Positions 20,804-30,607 are shown, counted from the first letter of the stretch. The stretch: DNA of 64,000 bases from CAWEFA01 sp963851385 (GCA_963851385.1 CAWKPE010000033.1:136515-200514), one strand, 5' to 3'. Made by a program: numbers and translations. Notes: a model not told the origin generated them from the letters alone.

Positions 20804-20850
20804 AGCCAGTTCTTACTCTCAAAATGTAAAAACTGGCTATATTTTATTTT
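20804..20850 (+). terminator. Rho-independent terminator
   Basis: Stem AGCCAGTT / AACTGGCT (20804-20811 with 20831-20838), followed by TATATTTTATTTT. It separates the membrane-protein gene from the convergent reductase gene. Confidence 0.7.
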
Positions 20851-20904
20851 AAATAGTTTATTCAATCTTTAACTATTTAGCGAAGTAAACATTATTAAAA
20901 TACT

Positions 20905-21886
20905 TTATGAATGTCCTAGTACAGGGTGGGGTTGATAAAGTTCTTCCAGTTGTGTGATTTCATCCTGTGTTAATTTTACAGATAAAGCCGCAATTGCGTC
21001 TTCTAAATGTCCAGGTTTGCTGGCTCCTATAATAGGAGCTGTAATAGCAGGTTTGCTCAACATCCAGGCCAATGCTACCTGTGCATTGGGCAGTTCCTTT
21101 TGAGTTGCAATTTTTGTTAACCTATTTACAATATCAAAATCCGAATCCGCTTTATATAAACTTTTCCCGAATTCGTCTGTTTTTGCTCGTAAGGTTTCAT
21201 TTCTTTCCTTAGTTCTTTTCCCGGTTAACAGTCCTCGTGCAAGTGGTGACCAGGGTATTACAGCAATTTTCTGATCCTGGCAAAAAGGAATCATTTCCCG
21301 CTCTTCTTCACGGTATAATAAATTATAATGAGGTTGCATGGAAACAAACCTTGACCATCCATTTAAATCAGCTGTATATAATGCTTTTGCAAACTGCCAG
21401 CTATACATAGAGGATGCTCCTATATACACGTACCTTGCCTGCTTTAACAATATCATGTAGGGCCTCCATTGTCTCTTCAATCGGTGTATTATAATCCCAA
21501 CGGTGTATCTGGTAAATATCTACATAATCAGTCTTTAACCGCCTGAGACTTGCATCAATTGAACTCATTATATGTTTGCGGGAAAGGCCTCCGGCATTAG
21601 GTTCCTGGCTCATCTGGTTAAATACTTTAGTGGCTATAACTACATCATCACGTTTTGCAAAATCTTTAAGTGCAGCACCTAAAACTTCTTCACTTGTACC
21701 GTATGAGTAAACATCAGCTGTGTCAAAAAAGTTTATTCCAAGTTCCAATGCTTTTTTAATGAATGGCCTGCTCTGTTCTTCATTTAAAGCCCATTGCCAA
21801 CGTTCTGTTGGTTTACCATAGGTCATGGTACCCAAACATAACTTTGATACTTTCATCCCTGTATTGCCGAATCTTATGTATTCCAT
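20905..21886 (-). pseudogene. YajO-like aldo/keto reductase, one frameshift
   Basis: An NADPH-dependent aldo/keto reductase of about 327 codons. Seen: the AKR tetrad Asp55 and Tyr60 (FFDTADVYSYG), Lys87 (VIATKV) and His128 (YQIHRWD), then after the break YIGASSMYSW, REEEREMIPFC, IPWSPLARG and PIIGAS. The order and wording match the YajO branch of the family closely. An extra base at about 21427 shifts the frame between KAGKVR and YIGASSM; removing it joins the two halves perfectly. The gene is otherwise complete, so it is either very recently broken or misread. The SDR gene lies 37 bases upstream on the same strand, so the two likely form an operon of small oxidoreductases. The natural substrate is unknown. 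Confidence 0.88.
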
Positions 21887-21923
21887 AATTTTAAGTATTT
21901 AAGAAATTATCATTTTCTGATTT

Positions 21924-22712
21924 CTAGTTTGTTCTTACCAGATTTTGTTTCCAATCATTAAATTGAGTGGCAATAATACGCTGACCAGTGATCCCATTAC
22001 TTTCATTACTTGCAAGAAAAACAATAGGTTCAGCTATAATATCCGGACTTAGTAACTTAAAATTCTTTGGTAGAGAATGTTTGAATTCATCAGGAATCAT
22101 ACCAGTTTCTGTGGCTCCTCCTGGCAAAAGCATATTGACATCTATTTGATATTCCCTTAAATCTTCTGCCATGATATGCGTCAAAGATTCCGCACCAGCG
22201 CGTGAAGGCCCATAAGGAATAAAACCCTTCCTCTTCATCGTTTCATGGTTCATTGTAATGTTTGTTATTTTACCTTTTTTTTGATGAATAAAAAATGGCA
22301 CAAATGCTTTTGTAACCAAAAAATAGCCGGTCAAATTTGTTTCAATTAAATCACGAAAACCTGAAGCATTGACTTCAAAAAATGGTTTTGGTTCAGTTAA
22401 AAAATAGGGATTTACCGTCCGCATGCCAATACCAGCATTGTTAATAAGCATATCAAGTGTTCCCCAATGTTTTTCAACCCAATGTACAGAATTCATAATG
22501 GATTGTTCGCTTCTAACATCCATTTCTAATGAATAAGCATCTATTTGTTCATTTTTTAATTCTTTTAATGCTTTGTCCAATCTGTCCAAAGTACGTGCAG
22601 TAATTATTAGTGAGGCACCATGTAAACCCAGAGCTTTTGCCATTGCAAACCCAAGTCCGCTTGATGCACCTGTTATTAAAATCTTTTTTCCTTTTAGTTT
22701 GTCATTTATCAT
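21924..22712 (-). CDS. Short-chain dehydrogenase/reductase with altered catalytic residues
   Basis: A Rossmann-fold protein of 262 residues. Seen: cofactor motif TGASSGLG (14-21), NNAG (91-94) and the active-site region YGPSR at 167-171. The usual YxxxK is YxxxR here and the catalytic Ser expected about 13 residues before the Tyr is absent (NHETM instead). Family knowledge: Lys and Ser are central to the SDR proton relay, so this protein may be slow, inactive as a normal oxidoreductase, or use another mechanism. Arg12 / Arg40 regions (ITARTLDRL) suggest NADP preference, which is only a guess. It is 37 bases upstream of the reductase gene on the same strand. Confidence 0.85.
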   Translation of the reverse strand: MINDKLKGKKILITGASSGLGFAMAKALGLHGASLIITARTLDRLDKALKELKNEQIDAYSLEMDVRSEQSIMNSVHWVEKHWGTLDMLINNAGIGMRTVNPYFLTEPKPFFEVNASGFRDLIETNLTGYFLVTKAFVPFFIHQKKGKITNITMNHETMKRKGFIPYGPSRAGAESLTHIMAEDLREYQIDVNMLLPGGATETGMIPDEFKHSLPKNFKLLSPDIIAEPIVFLASNESNGITGQRIIATQFNDWKQNLVRTN

Positions 22713-23305
22713 GTTTAATAGTTTATGTCATTCTTTTGTCAAAGCTCATTAAACTTTAAGTGTTAGATTGGAATTATAAAACAGGAAATAATAACATTCA
22801 TCATAAACAAATTTAGTTCAAAAACTACTGTAATTTAATGGCTTTTGTCAAATTGTAAAAAAAATGACGTTTTTTCCTATATGCTCAAAAATTAAGTTGA
22901 AAATTAATACAATATCAGTAGAAAATAAAAAGGCAGAAATTAAACGAATTAAGTCTTAGGCGCTCTTACAAGCCGAAGGTGAGTAACAAAGCAGTCTCGC
23001 TGATACAATATTAAAATAATATAAAATGTCAGCAAAGTCAGGCGGGTTCGAGTCCCGTCCGGACCGCTTAAGCTCTATTAATTTATGGCTTTTTTATCGG
23101 TTTTACTAAGTAATAATTTTAATTAATATCTATATCTTTGAAAAGTTGAACATAAAAATTTGCATCCATAAAAATGATTTTCTTTAAGAATGTCTTTTTT
23201 GATTCATAATAGTATTTCAAAAATACTATTTATATGTAGCATTAGTCATATTCAAAGTTTATATATAAATTTAGCGATTATTTGGTATTAAATGATTTAA
23301 TGTAA
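22713..23305. other. Intergenic region between divergent genes
   Basis: 593 bases without a protein gene. It holds a tRNA 3' fragment at 23042-23066 (listed apart) and a bulged hairpin just before it (about 22999-23036). TATCTTTG at 23133-23140 fits the -7 consensus of a plus-strand promoter for the TonB receptor, but a good TTG at the right spacing is missing. Confidence 0.5.
23042..23066 (+). other. tRNA 3' fragment (T arm and acceptor half)
   Basis: A 5-base T stem (23042-23046 with 23054-23058) around the loop TTCGAGT, followed by seven acceptor-type bases and a discriminator G. The 5' half that should contain the matching acceptor (GGTCCGG), D arm and anticodon is not found upstream, so this is a partial tRNA. 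Such 3' ends often mark attachment sites of integrated elements, or are decay products of a tRNA gene. Confidence 0.5.
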
Positions 23306-26032
23306 ATGCCTAAAAGCATATTAAAGAGTAAGAATTTAATTGTATTTTTTTTGACTTTGTTTTTGCAATTTACTGCTATTGCTCAGAAAAAAGAAGAAAT
23401 CAAGATTTCCGGCACTTACCGTAATATTGGTTTGATAACTTTCTTAAATGAAATAGAGAAGAAATATTCTATCGTTTTTTATTACGATCCATCTTGGTTT
23501 CAGAATGATACCATTAATCTTTTCTTTAATAATACTCCATTAACAGAAGCTCTTCAAAGAGCCATAAAAAGCAAATCTGTTGTACAAGTGCAAGATTCAT
23601 ATTTTGTTTTTCTTCCAAATGAGGAGATTGCAATACTTAATGGCCAAAAAAATATAGAAGAAAGTGTTGAATTAGGTACCAGGATTATTGGTAATCCAAT
23701 TGAAGCGGGGAAATTTAATAAAGTCTTAATAAAAGGAGTTGTAAGTGATGGGAAAAATGGTGAACCATTAATTGGATCAACTATACAAATTGAAAATACT
23801 AACATTGCAAATGTAACAAATACACAGGGACAATACTTACTTTCTGTTTCTCCGGGTGTTTACAATTTAATTATTTCTAATGTGGGTTATGAAAGAACTA
23901 TTCAAAAAGTAAAAGTCATTAGTAATGGTGAATTGAATATTGAACTATTTGAAAAAGCAACAAAAATAAATGAGATAGTGGTATACGCTCAAAAAGCTGA
24001 TCGTAATGTTAGAAGTAGCCAAATGAGTATTGTTGAACTCGATTCAAAATCAATTAAACAATTGCCTGCCATAATCGGTGAAAAAGATATTGTAAAAAGT
24101 TTCACAATGATGCCTGGAGTTAAGTCAGTAGGCGAATTCGGATCTGGCATTAATATCAGAGGTGGAAGTGTGGACCAAAACCTTTTTCTTCTGGAAGGTG
24201 CACCTTTATTTAACACTTCGCATGTTTTTGGACTTATTTCAGTTATTAACCCTGATGCAGTAAACAATGTGACTTTGTATAAAGGTAATATACCGGCTAA
24301 TTTTGGTGAACGAGTTTCATCTGTCATGGATATTCAATTAAAAGATAATAATCCTAAAGTTTTTGGTGCTAGCGGAGGTATTGGCATTTATTATAGCAGG
24401 TTAATGTGCGAAATTCCGTTATATAAAGAAAATCTTTCAATTAAAATTGGGGCTCGCACTAGTTACTCAAACTGGATATTAAGACAACTAAATGACTATA
24501 ATCTCAGAAATAGTAAAATTGGTTTTTATGATTTTAACAGTGTACTTAATTGGAGTTTTGATAAAAACCGAATCATAGCAATGGTTTATATGAGTAATGA
24601 TGATTTTAATTATGCTAATGAATTCAACTATATGTATAGGAATAGTTTAGGTTCAATTAGTTGGAATCATTATATAACAAGAGATATGACTACCTCATTG
24701 GCATATAGTTTTAGCCAATATAAAATGACAGAAGATAGTTTGATAACCGAAAATGAGCAATCAAGAATGTTTTCTGAAGTGAATTCCCATAGCGTAAAAT
24801 TTAATATTTCATCTCGAATAAATAATTCACAGACTCTTGATGCCGGAATAAATGGAATATATTATTTAATTCTTCCGGGGGAAAAGACACCACTAAATAA
24901 TCAAAGTATAATCAAGCCTATATCATTAAATAATGAAAAAGCTTTAGAAGATGCTCTTTATATTAACGATAAATGGGATATCAATAATATTTTTAGTATT
25001 AATGCCGGGCTCAGGTATTCTTTATATTCAAAGCTTGGTCCAGGAATAACATACTTTTATCAACCTGGCAGAACCAAGCTGCCTGATACTAAAACAGACT
25101 CTACAAAATATGGAAATAACAAAATAATGCAGCAATATCATGGTTTAGAACCTCGTTTTGCATTAAAAATTCAATTGGAAAATTCAAGCTCTGTTAAGTT
25201 GAGTTATAATAGAAATTATCAGTATATTTCTTTAATTTCAAATACTGCTGTACCCAATCCCAATGATATTTGGAAACTTGATGATAAATACATAAATCCT
25301 ATTGAATGTAATCATTTTGCTTTAGGATATTATAAGAATTTCGATCAAAACAAAATAGAAACATCTGTAGAACTTTATTACAAGTCCCTGAAAAATCTTG
25401 TTGAATATAAAAATGGTGCTCAATTAGTTATGAATCCAACTCTTGAAACTGAACTTATTGAAGCAGATGGTAGAAACTATGGAATAGAATTGTATATTAA
25501 AAAAAATTCGGGTGAAGTTGACGGATGGATCAGTTATACATATTCACGCTCATTGAAAAAAACTAACAGTTCTTATCCTGAAGAGATAATAAATAATAAT
25601 CAATATTATCCTTCATCTTTTGACAAACCCCATGAGTTAACTTTAATGGCAACATGGCATATTAATCGGCGGATTAGATTTGCCGGTAATTTTGATTTTA
25701 GCACCGGACGAGCTATTACTGTTCCTTTATTACAATATAGCATTTTTGGTCAACAGGTACTTCAATATTCGGACCGTAATATATATAGATTACCAGATTA
25801 TCACAGGTTGGATTTGTCATTAAGTGTAGATGAAAATTTAAGAATAAAAAAACAATGGAAGGGAAGTTGGACATTGTCAGTAATTAATGTTTACGCACGA
25901 AAAAATATATATTCAATTTATTATGTGAAGGAAACTCCTTCTGCTGAAAATAATTATAATAATTATGCACTATATAAGCTCATTATAATAGGTATACCAC
26001 TTGTAAGTCTTACTTATAACTTTATTTTTTAA
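23306..26032 (+). CDS. TonB-dependent outer membrane receptor with STN and carboxypeptidase-like domains
   Basis: A 908-residue outer-membrane receptor. Seen: signal peptide ending AIAQ; an N-terminal secretin/TonB short domain (ISGTYRNIGLITFLNEIEKKYSIVFYYDP, residues about 31-110); a carboxypeptidase-regulatory-like beta domain (IKGVVSDGKNGEPLIGSTI); the plug (VKSVGEFGSGINIRGGSVDQ); and a long barrel ending in an aromatic residue (YNFIF). Family knowledge: it imports a substrate using TonB energy, and the STN domain can signal to an anti-sigma factor. No anti-sigma or sigma gene is seen nearby. The DUF4249 lipoprotein 8 bases downstream is its usual partner. It is not a classical SusC because no SusD follows. 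The substrate is unknown. Confidence 0.93.
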   Translation: MPKSILKSKNLIVFFLTLFLQFTAIAQKKEEIKISGTYRNIGLITFLNEIEKKYSIVFYYDPSWFQNDTINLFFNNTPLTEALQRAIKSKSVVQVQDSYFVFLPNEEIAILNGQKNIEESVELGTRIIGNPIEAGKFNKVLIKGVVSDGKNGEPLIGSTIQIENTNIANVTNTQGQYLLSVSPGVYNLIISNVGYERTIQKVKVISNGELNIELFEKATKINEIVVYAQKADRNVRSSQMSIVELDSKSIKQLPAIIGEKDIVKSFTMMPGVKSVGEFGSGINIRGGSVDQNLFLLEGAPLFNTSHVFGLISVINPDAVNNVTLYKGNIPANFGERVSSVMDIQLKDNNPKVFGASGGIGIYYSRLMCEIPLYKENLSIKIGARTSYSNWILRQLNDYNLRNSKIGFYDFNSVLNWSFDKNRIIAMVYMSNDDFNYANEFNYMYRNSLGSISWNHYITRDMTTSLAYSFSQYKMTEDSLITENEQSRMFSEVNSHSVKFNISSRINNSQTLDAGINGIYYLILPGEKTPLNNQSIIKPISLNNEKALEDALYINDKWDINNIFSINAGLRYSLYSKLGPGITYFYQPGRTKLPDTKTDSTKYGNNKIMQQYHGLEPRFALKIQLENSSSVKLSYNRNYQYISLISNTAVPNPNDIWKLDDKYINPIECNHFALGYYKNFDQNKIETSVELYYKSLKNLVEYKNGAQLVMNPTLETELIEADGRNYGIELYIKKNSGEVDGWISYTYSRSLKKTNSSYPEEIINNNQYYPSSFDKPHELTLMATWHINRRIRFAGNFDFSTGRAITVPLLQYSIFGQQVLQYSDRNIYRLPDYHRLDLSLSVDENLRIKKQWKGSWTLSVINVYARKNIYSIYYVKETPSAENNYNNYALYKLIIIGIPLVSLTYNFIF

Positions 26033-26040
26033 TATTACAT

Positions 26041-27198
26041 ATGATTAAAAAACAAATATACTTTTTGCGATATGCTTTTTTGATTTATATTATTGTCTTT
26101 GAAGTGTCATGCCGAGAGCCATTTGATTACAGTCTACCTGGTTCTGACCAGAAAGTTCTTGTAGTTGATGGTTTGGTTACAAATGACTTTGGACCTTATA
26201 TGATTACTCTTTCTCAGGCAGTACCATATGGAAAAAATAATCAGCTACCAGTAAAAAAAGCTCATGTCTATGTTGTAGATGATTCAAACAAGAGCTATAT
26301 ATTTACTGAGAAATCATTTGGTCAATATATATCAGATTCTGCTAGCTTTAAAGGTGAAATTGGCAGAACTTATACTTTGTATATTCAGACGGCCGACGGA
26401 CTTGAGTATCGTTCAAATCCTTGCAAAATAGAACCTGAAAGCAAGATTGACAGCGTATATGGTTTTAATGAACAATTTCTGCTTTACCCGGCAGGAACTC
26501 AGGATAATTCAGATGATATTTACGCAGACGGCTTACATATTTATACCGATATTTCTTACAGTGCCAATCAAAAAATGAATACCATGTTGGATGCTATAAT
26601 TGCCACTCCTTATACAATGACAGAGTGGCACTTCATTTATAAAATTCATTATAACATCACATTTAATAAAGACTCAACAGTAATTATAAGAACCCCGGAC
26701 GGATATGTTAAAACTGATTCGTTTGAAATTATAACAACATCTTACAATACTCAAATACTAAATTCCTTGCCAATAATAAAAACTAATAGTGATTATAGTT
26801 CAGGAAGCAAGATAAATAAAATACCGATAGGATATTTTAACGGAACTCCTTATTCCGAAACAATTAATGATTCAACTTTTTATTCTGAAGGAGGAAATTG
26901 GGTTTTACTTATGAAAGCCTATACCATATCAAACGAAACATTCAATTATTTTTATAACCTTACGCATCAGATTGATGGAAGCAATAACTTTTTTGAACCT
27001 ATACCAGTTCAATTAAAAGGTAACATAACATGTACAAGCGATAGCTCAATATTAGTTTTTGGCCTTTTTCAAGCAAATTCAATTGTTAAAAAATATATAG
27101 GTATTGTAAATAATGGACTCAACTATAAATGCGTTACTGCTTACCAAATGCCACCTATTTCAAGAGATAGTATTGGAGGAACACCGAATTTTAAATGA
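26041..27198 (+). CDS. DUF4249 lipoprotein, partner of the TonB receptor
   Basis: A surface or periplasmic lipoprotein of 385 residues. Seen: signal with lipobox EVSC (Cys about residue 24), then the family opening VLVVDGLVTNDFGPYMITLSQAVPY, a beta-rich Ig-like part and GRTYTLYIQTADGLEYRS. Family knowledge: DUF4249 proteins almost always sit right beside a TonB receptor with an N-terminal carboxypeptidase-like domain, as here. They are thought to work as a receptor-associated lipoprotein comparable to SusD, though this is not shown. The gene lies 8 bases after the receptor gene and is surely co-transcribed. Confidence 0.88.
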   Translation: MIKKQIYFLRYAFLIYIIVFEVSCREPFDYSLPGSDQKVLVVDGLVTNDFGPYMITLSQAVPYGKNNQLPVKKAHVYVVDDSNKSYIFTEKSFGQYISDSASFKGEIGRTYTLYIQTADGLEYRSNPCKIEPESKIDSVYGFNEQFLLYPAGTQDNSDDIYADGLHIYTDISYSANQKMNTMLDAIIATPYTMTEWHFIYKIHYNITFNKDSTVIIRTPDGYVKTDSFEIITTSYNTQILNSLPIIKTNSDYSSGSKINKIPIGYFNGTPYSETINDSTFYSEGGNWVLLMKAYTISNETFNYFYNLTHQIDGSNNFFEPIPVQLKGNITCTSDSSILVFGLFQANSIVKKYIGIVNNGLNYKCVTAYQMPPISRDSIGGTPNFK

Positions 27199-27325
27199 AA
27201 AAATTAATTTGAAATATTAATATATGTTCAATTACATGAAAATAAAAACAACCTAGGATGATTGTTGATAAATATTGCTTTTATAATAATTTAAATTTTC
27301 ATTTTAAATAACAACCTCTCTCAAA

Positions 27326-29212
27326 ATGATGTTAAAAAGATTACAATTTACATTCATATTGCTGCTTTTATATATTCCTTTAAAAGCCCAGAAAAACAAT
27401 TTAACAAATGATCATCCTGATTTTGTAGATTACACTTGTATTGCCCAGTTACATGAATTAGTTTTTTTACATCTGGATAGAAGTTCAATTGTTGTTGGTG
27501 AACAACTTTATTTTAAAGCCTATATTATAAGCAAAATAAAATCTCAAGATAATAAAAGTAAAATCCTGTATATTGAACTTGTTGATCATAATAATAAAAT
27601 AAAAGCAAATAGCCGTTCAAATATTGATAATGGTATTTGCGAAAGTTCTATCACAATACCGGATTCCCTGACTTCTGGCATGTATAAAATATTTGCCTAT
27701 ACTAATTTGATGCGTAATTTTCCGTCATCCTCTTATTTAAGAACAGCCCTAATAATAATTGGATTGAAAAATGATGCCCGAAACAAATTGAATGATAGAA
27801 TTAATAACTTAGATAGTTCGAATATTAAAAACATTTTTAACAATCAAACTAATGCAGCTTTTGAAGATACAGAATTATCAAATAAAATCTCATTAGATTG
27901 TAAAGCGGATAAGCAAGTATATTACCGTAAAGAAAAAGTAACCCTTTCACTGAACTTAAAAGATATTAGTTCAAAACCTTTAAATGGAAGTTTTTCAATT
28001 TCAGTATCAGAAAAGTTGCCTGAAAAATATTCTGACCTAAATCCTGATATTGCTACTGCTTTGAAAATATACGCTAATCACAACCAATCAAGTGATAATT
28101 TCTGTAACACACCTTTTCAGGATATACATACTGCAGCAAAAGAATATTATAAATGGCTTGAATTGGCTAAAACAAATAAAAATATTGCATTTTCTTACAA
28201 ATCTGAAAATGTCGATTTTTTGCTAGAAGGTACTGTATTTGATAAAGCTAGTCGAAAACCCGTTGCAGGTAAAGTTGTACTTTTATCAACGCCAGATAGT
28301 CTCGCTAATTTGAAATATAGTATTACTGATTCGTCAGGTAAATTTCTAATTGCTTTGGATAAATTTTTCGATAATAAAAAGCTAATACTAAATATTAATA
28401 ATGATAATAATTTAAGAGAGAGCTATATTATACTTGAGAATAAGCAAATTTCTGATAGTGCAAACACCTTTGAAGAGTTGAAGACAGATAGCATAACTAA
28501 TGAGTTCTTATTTAAGTGTAAAAAAATTGCATTAATTAATAAAATTTATAAATGTACAAATGATCAAAAACAATCAAAGCAACAAATGAATTCCATAAAT
28601 AATTTTTATGGAAAGCCTGAATATACAGTACGTTTATCTGATTTTATTGAACTTGATGATTTTATTGATATATCAAAAAATATATTGCCCGGTGTAAGAT
28701 TTAGGAAAACAAAGGATAAATATTCAATTGTTCTAAGAGACATTAAAATAAATCACGAATTATGGCCTGAAAACTGTTTAGTCTTGCTAAATAATATTCC
28801 TTTCTATGATTATGATTATCTTTCTTCATTAGGCTCAAAGCAAATTGAACGTATCGAAGTTAATGGCAAACATATATGTTATGGAAATCTTGATTTTTAT
28901 GGCATTTTATCTGTCTATACAAAAGACAAAATTCTCATTACTAACAAACAATCTTTAATTTTTGATAATAAAGTTGAGAACCCTTCTTTAAAAACTTATG
29001 AAATAAATGATTCAGATGAAAAACATTCTTTTAAAATGCCAATCTTAAAGCAAGTACTTTTTTGGAAACCAGATATTACTTTTGATTCAACCGGTTATGC
29101 TAAATTTGAATTTTATACTTCAGATTTAGCTGCTGAATATATGGTAGACTTTGAAGGTTTGACAACTAATGGAATCCCTGTAGCAAAAAAAATTACGTTC
29201 GTAGTAAAATAA
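27326..29212 (+). CDS. Large secreted protein with MG2-like domain, receptor-associated
   Basis: A 628-residue secreted protein. Seen: signal peptide ending LKAQ; an MG2-like beta domain (VFLHLDRSSIVVGEQLYFKAYI to SGMYKIFAYTN), a second such domain (CKADKQVYYRKEKVTLSLNL), a carboxypeptidase-regulatory-like segment (GTVFDKASRKPVAGKVVLL) and a plug-like end (IERIEVNGKHICYGNLDFYGILSVYT) before a final beta domain. Family knowledge: proteins of this build occur next to TonB receptor / DUF4249 pairs in Bacteroidota and have no proven role. Its position 127 bases after the DUF4249 gene suggests the same transport unit, possibly handling a large periplasmic ligand. Whole-protein function unknown. 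Confidence 0.7.
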   Translation: MMLKRLQFTFILLLLYIPLKAQKNNLTNDHPDFVDYTCIAQLHELVFLHLDRSSIVVGEQLYFKAYIISKIKSQDNKSKILYIELVDHNNKIKANSRSNIDNGICESSITIPDSLTSGMYKIFAYTNLMRNFPSSSYLRTALIIIGLKNDARNKLNDRINNLDSSNIKNIFNNQTNAAFEDTELSNKISLDCKADKQVYYRKEKVTLSLNLKDISSKPLNGSFSISVSEKLPEKYSDLNPDIATALKIYANHNQSSDNFCNTPFQDIHTAAKEYYKWLELAKTNKNIAFSYKSENVDFLLEGTVFDKASRKPVAGKVVLLSTPDSLANLKYSITDSSGKFLIALDKFFDNKKLILNINNDNNLRESYIILENKQISDSANTFEELKTDSITNEFLFKCKKIALINKIYKCTNDQKQSKQQMNSINNFYGKPEYTVRLSDFIELDDFIDISKNILPGVRFRKTKDKYSIVLRDIKINHELWPENCLVLLNNIPFYDYDYLSSLGSKQIERIEVNGKHICYGNLDFYGILSVYTKDKILITNKQSLIFDNKVENPSLKTYEINDSDEKHSFKMPILKQVLFWKPDITFDSTGYAKFEFYTSDLAAEYMVDFEGLTTNGIPVAKKITFVVK

Positions 29213-29233
29213 AAATTAATAATTACCAAAAAA

Positions 29234-29953
29234 ATGACCTTAAAATCATTTACCACAATAATACTGATATTCATTTTTTTCTGTTCTTCAACATTTGTAT
29301 TATGCCAAAATGGAATTGATAAATGTATTAATACAATGCATGATACTAGTATTTATGAAGAAAATCTGACTGGAGAATTTTATATACCTGATGAAATATA
29401 TAAAGGATCTGTTTTTTTTAACTCTGATTGGTGTCTCGGTACAATAATCCTGGAAAACAACAAAAAGATTATTGACAAATATATCAATTATCATCTTTTT
29501 TCAGGACAACTTTTTTGGTTACGTACTTTTGATTATAAACAAATAATTATTGATAAGGAAACAGTAAAGGAATTTGTTATCTATCCAAAAGAAAATAATG
29601 CAGAGGAGATATTTAGAAAAATTAAGTTTAGACCATGGTATTTAATTGATTCTATTACTGGATATCTGCAAGTTCTGGCAGAAGGAAATATCAACTTATA
29701 TGCTTTCAGAAAAGCAAGTTTAGATAAAAATTCAAATGAGTTATCGCTTGAAGTTGAATATTATATTCAATTAAATAAAGGAACAATAAAACATCTAAAA
29801 CCAGGAAGATGGTCGCTTTATGCGGCTATCAAGGAAAATAAACCGTTAATAAAAAAAATAGTTAGAAGCAATCATTTTCGAATAAGACGGGAAGAAGATT
29901 TAATAAAGGCTATTAAAATATTTAATCTTGAAATTATAGCTACAAATAACTAA
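29234..29953 (+). CDS. Secreted protein of unknown function
   Basis: A 239-residue protein with a signal peptide (about 1-24, ending VLCQ). I do not recognise a family. Seen: a beta-rich body with FYIPDEIYKGSVFFNSDWC, a repeated Lys-rich helix-strand pattern and a C-terminal EEDLIKAIKIF helix. It starts 21 bases after the MG2-like gene on the same strand, so it should be in the same operon as the TonB receptor. The wording (GSVFFNSDW, IDKYINYHLFSG) resembles small secreted proteins of Bacteroidota receptor loci, but this is weak. Confidence 0.65.
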   Translation: MTLKSFTTIILIFIFFCSSTFVLCQNGIDKCINTMHDTSIYEENLTGEFYIPDEIYKGSVFFNSDWCLGTIILENNKKIIDKYINYHLFSGQLFWLRTFDYKQIIIDKETVKEFVIYPKENNAEEIFRKIKFRPWYLIDSITGYLQVLAEGNINLYAFRKASLDKNSNELSLEVEYYIQLNKGTIKHLKPGRWSLYAAIKENKPLIKKIVRSNHFRIRREEDLIKAIKIFNLEIIATNN

Positions 29954-30123
29954 ATAACATTTCTATTATTTCTATACTTATTTTCAAGTTTCTAATCTTG
30001 ATTGATTATCAAAAACTTTACAAATAGTCAAATCTTTTATGATATTTGTCAATAAAAAGCATTTAATCCGTCAAGCTTTAAATTGACATCTGTCACATAT
30101 ATTTTATCTTTTATAATTACTTA

Positions 30124-30151
30124 ATGTTAGATAGTCAAATATATCTAACAT
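30124..30151. repeat. Perfect 10-base palindrome in a promoter region
   Basis: ATGTTAGATA (30124-30133) is followed after 8 bases by its exact complement (30142-30151). No T run follows, so it is not a standard terminator. It lies 64 bases before the gene at 30215 and could be an operator. Confidence 0.5.
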
Positions 30152-30214
30152 TCATTCATTGTCAGTAGTAAAAATGAATAAAGAGCTCTACTAAAACAAC
30201 AAATATTATTCACA

Positions 30215-30607
30215 ATGAAACCAAATTTAGCAATATTAATAGTGACTCTTGGCTATAGTCTCGTAATAGATGGACAAGACAGCAGAATAAAAGAAAATAT
30301 TTCTAAGATTAACGAAACTAAAGGAGTTGAATACTTTACTGATGGTTCCATCAAAACAATAATAAATGTAAGTAAAATAGAATACTATTATCATTGGATA
30401 ACGACAGCCGACACCATTAGTTTATTTGACAAAATTGCCAGCTGGGACATTTCTTCACTAAAAAGTTTTTATACTAATTATAAAAATGAGAATCTAAATT
30501 TTGATGAGCAAATCAGCAAATGCAAACTAATCGCAAATGAACTTAAGGAAAAATATTTAGAATTAAAAAATGATAGTTTGCAATTAGCTCATTTATTAAA
30601 ACATTGA
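30215..30607 (+). CDS. Small secreted protein of unknown function
   Basis: A 130-residue protein with a signal peptide (about 1-20, ending DGQ). I do not recognise it. Seen: mixed strand-helix sequence with a Lys/Glu-rich helical end (CKLIANELKEKYLELKNDS). It stands alone after a 260-base gap that contains a 10-base palindrome. It may be a lineage-specific protein. I chose the ATG at 30215 because it gives a normal signal sequence. Confidence 0.55.
   Translation: MKPNLAILIVTLGYSLVIDGQDSRIKENISKINETKGVEYFTDGSIKTIINVSKIEYYYHWITTADTISLFDKIASWDISSLKSFYTNYKNENLNFDEQISKCKLIANELKEKYLELKNDSLQLAHLLKH

Noticed and set aside
22960..23067. A complete tRNA or a tmRNA end
   Set aside because: The T arm is good but no matching acceptor, D arm or anticodon lies upstream, and the surrounding text does not match the tmRNA tag or 5' end I know. 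I report only a fragment.
23306..27198. SusC/SusD pair
   Set aside because: The receptor has an STN and plug like SusC relatives, but the partner is DUF4249 rather than a SusD-like helical lipoprotein.
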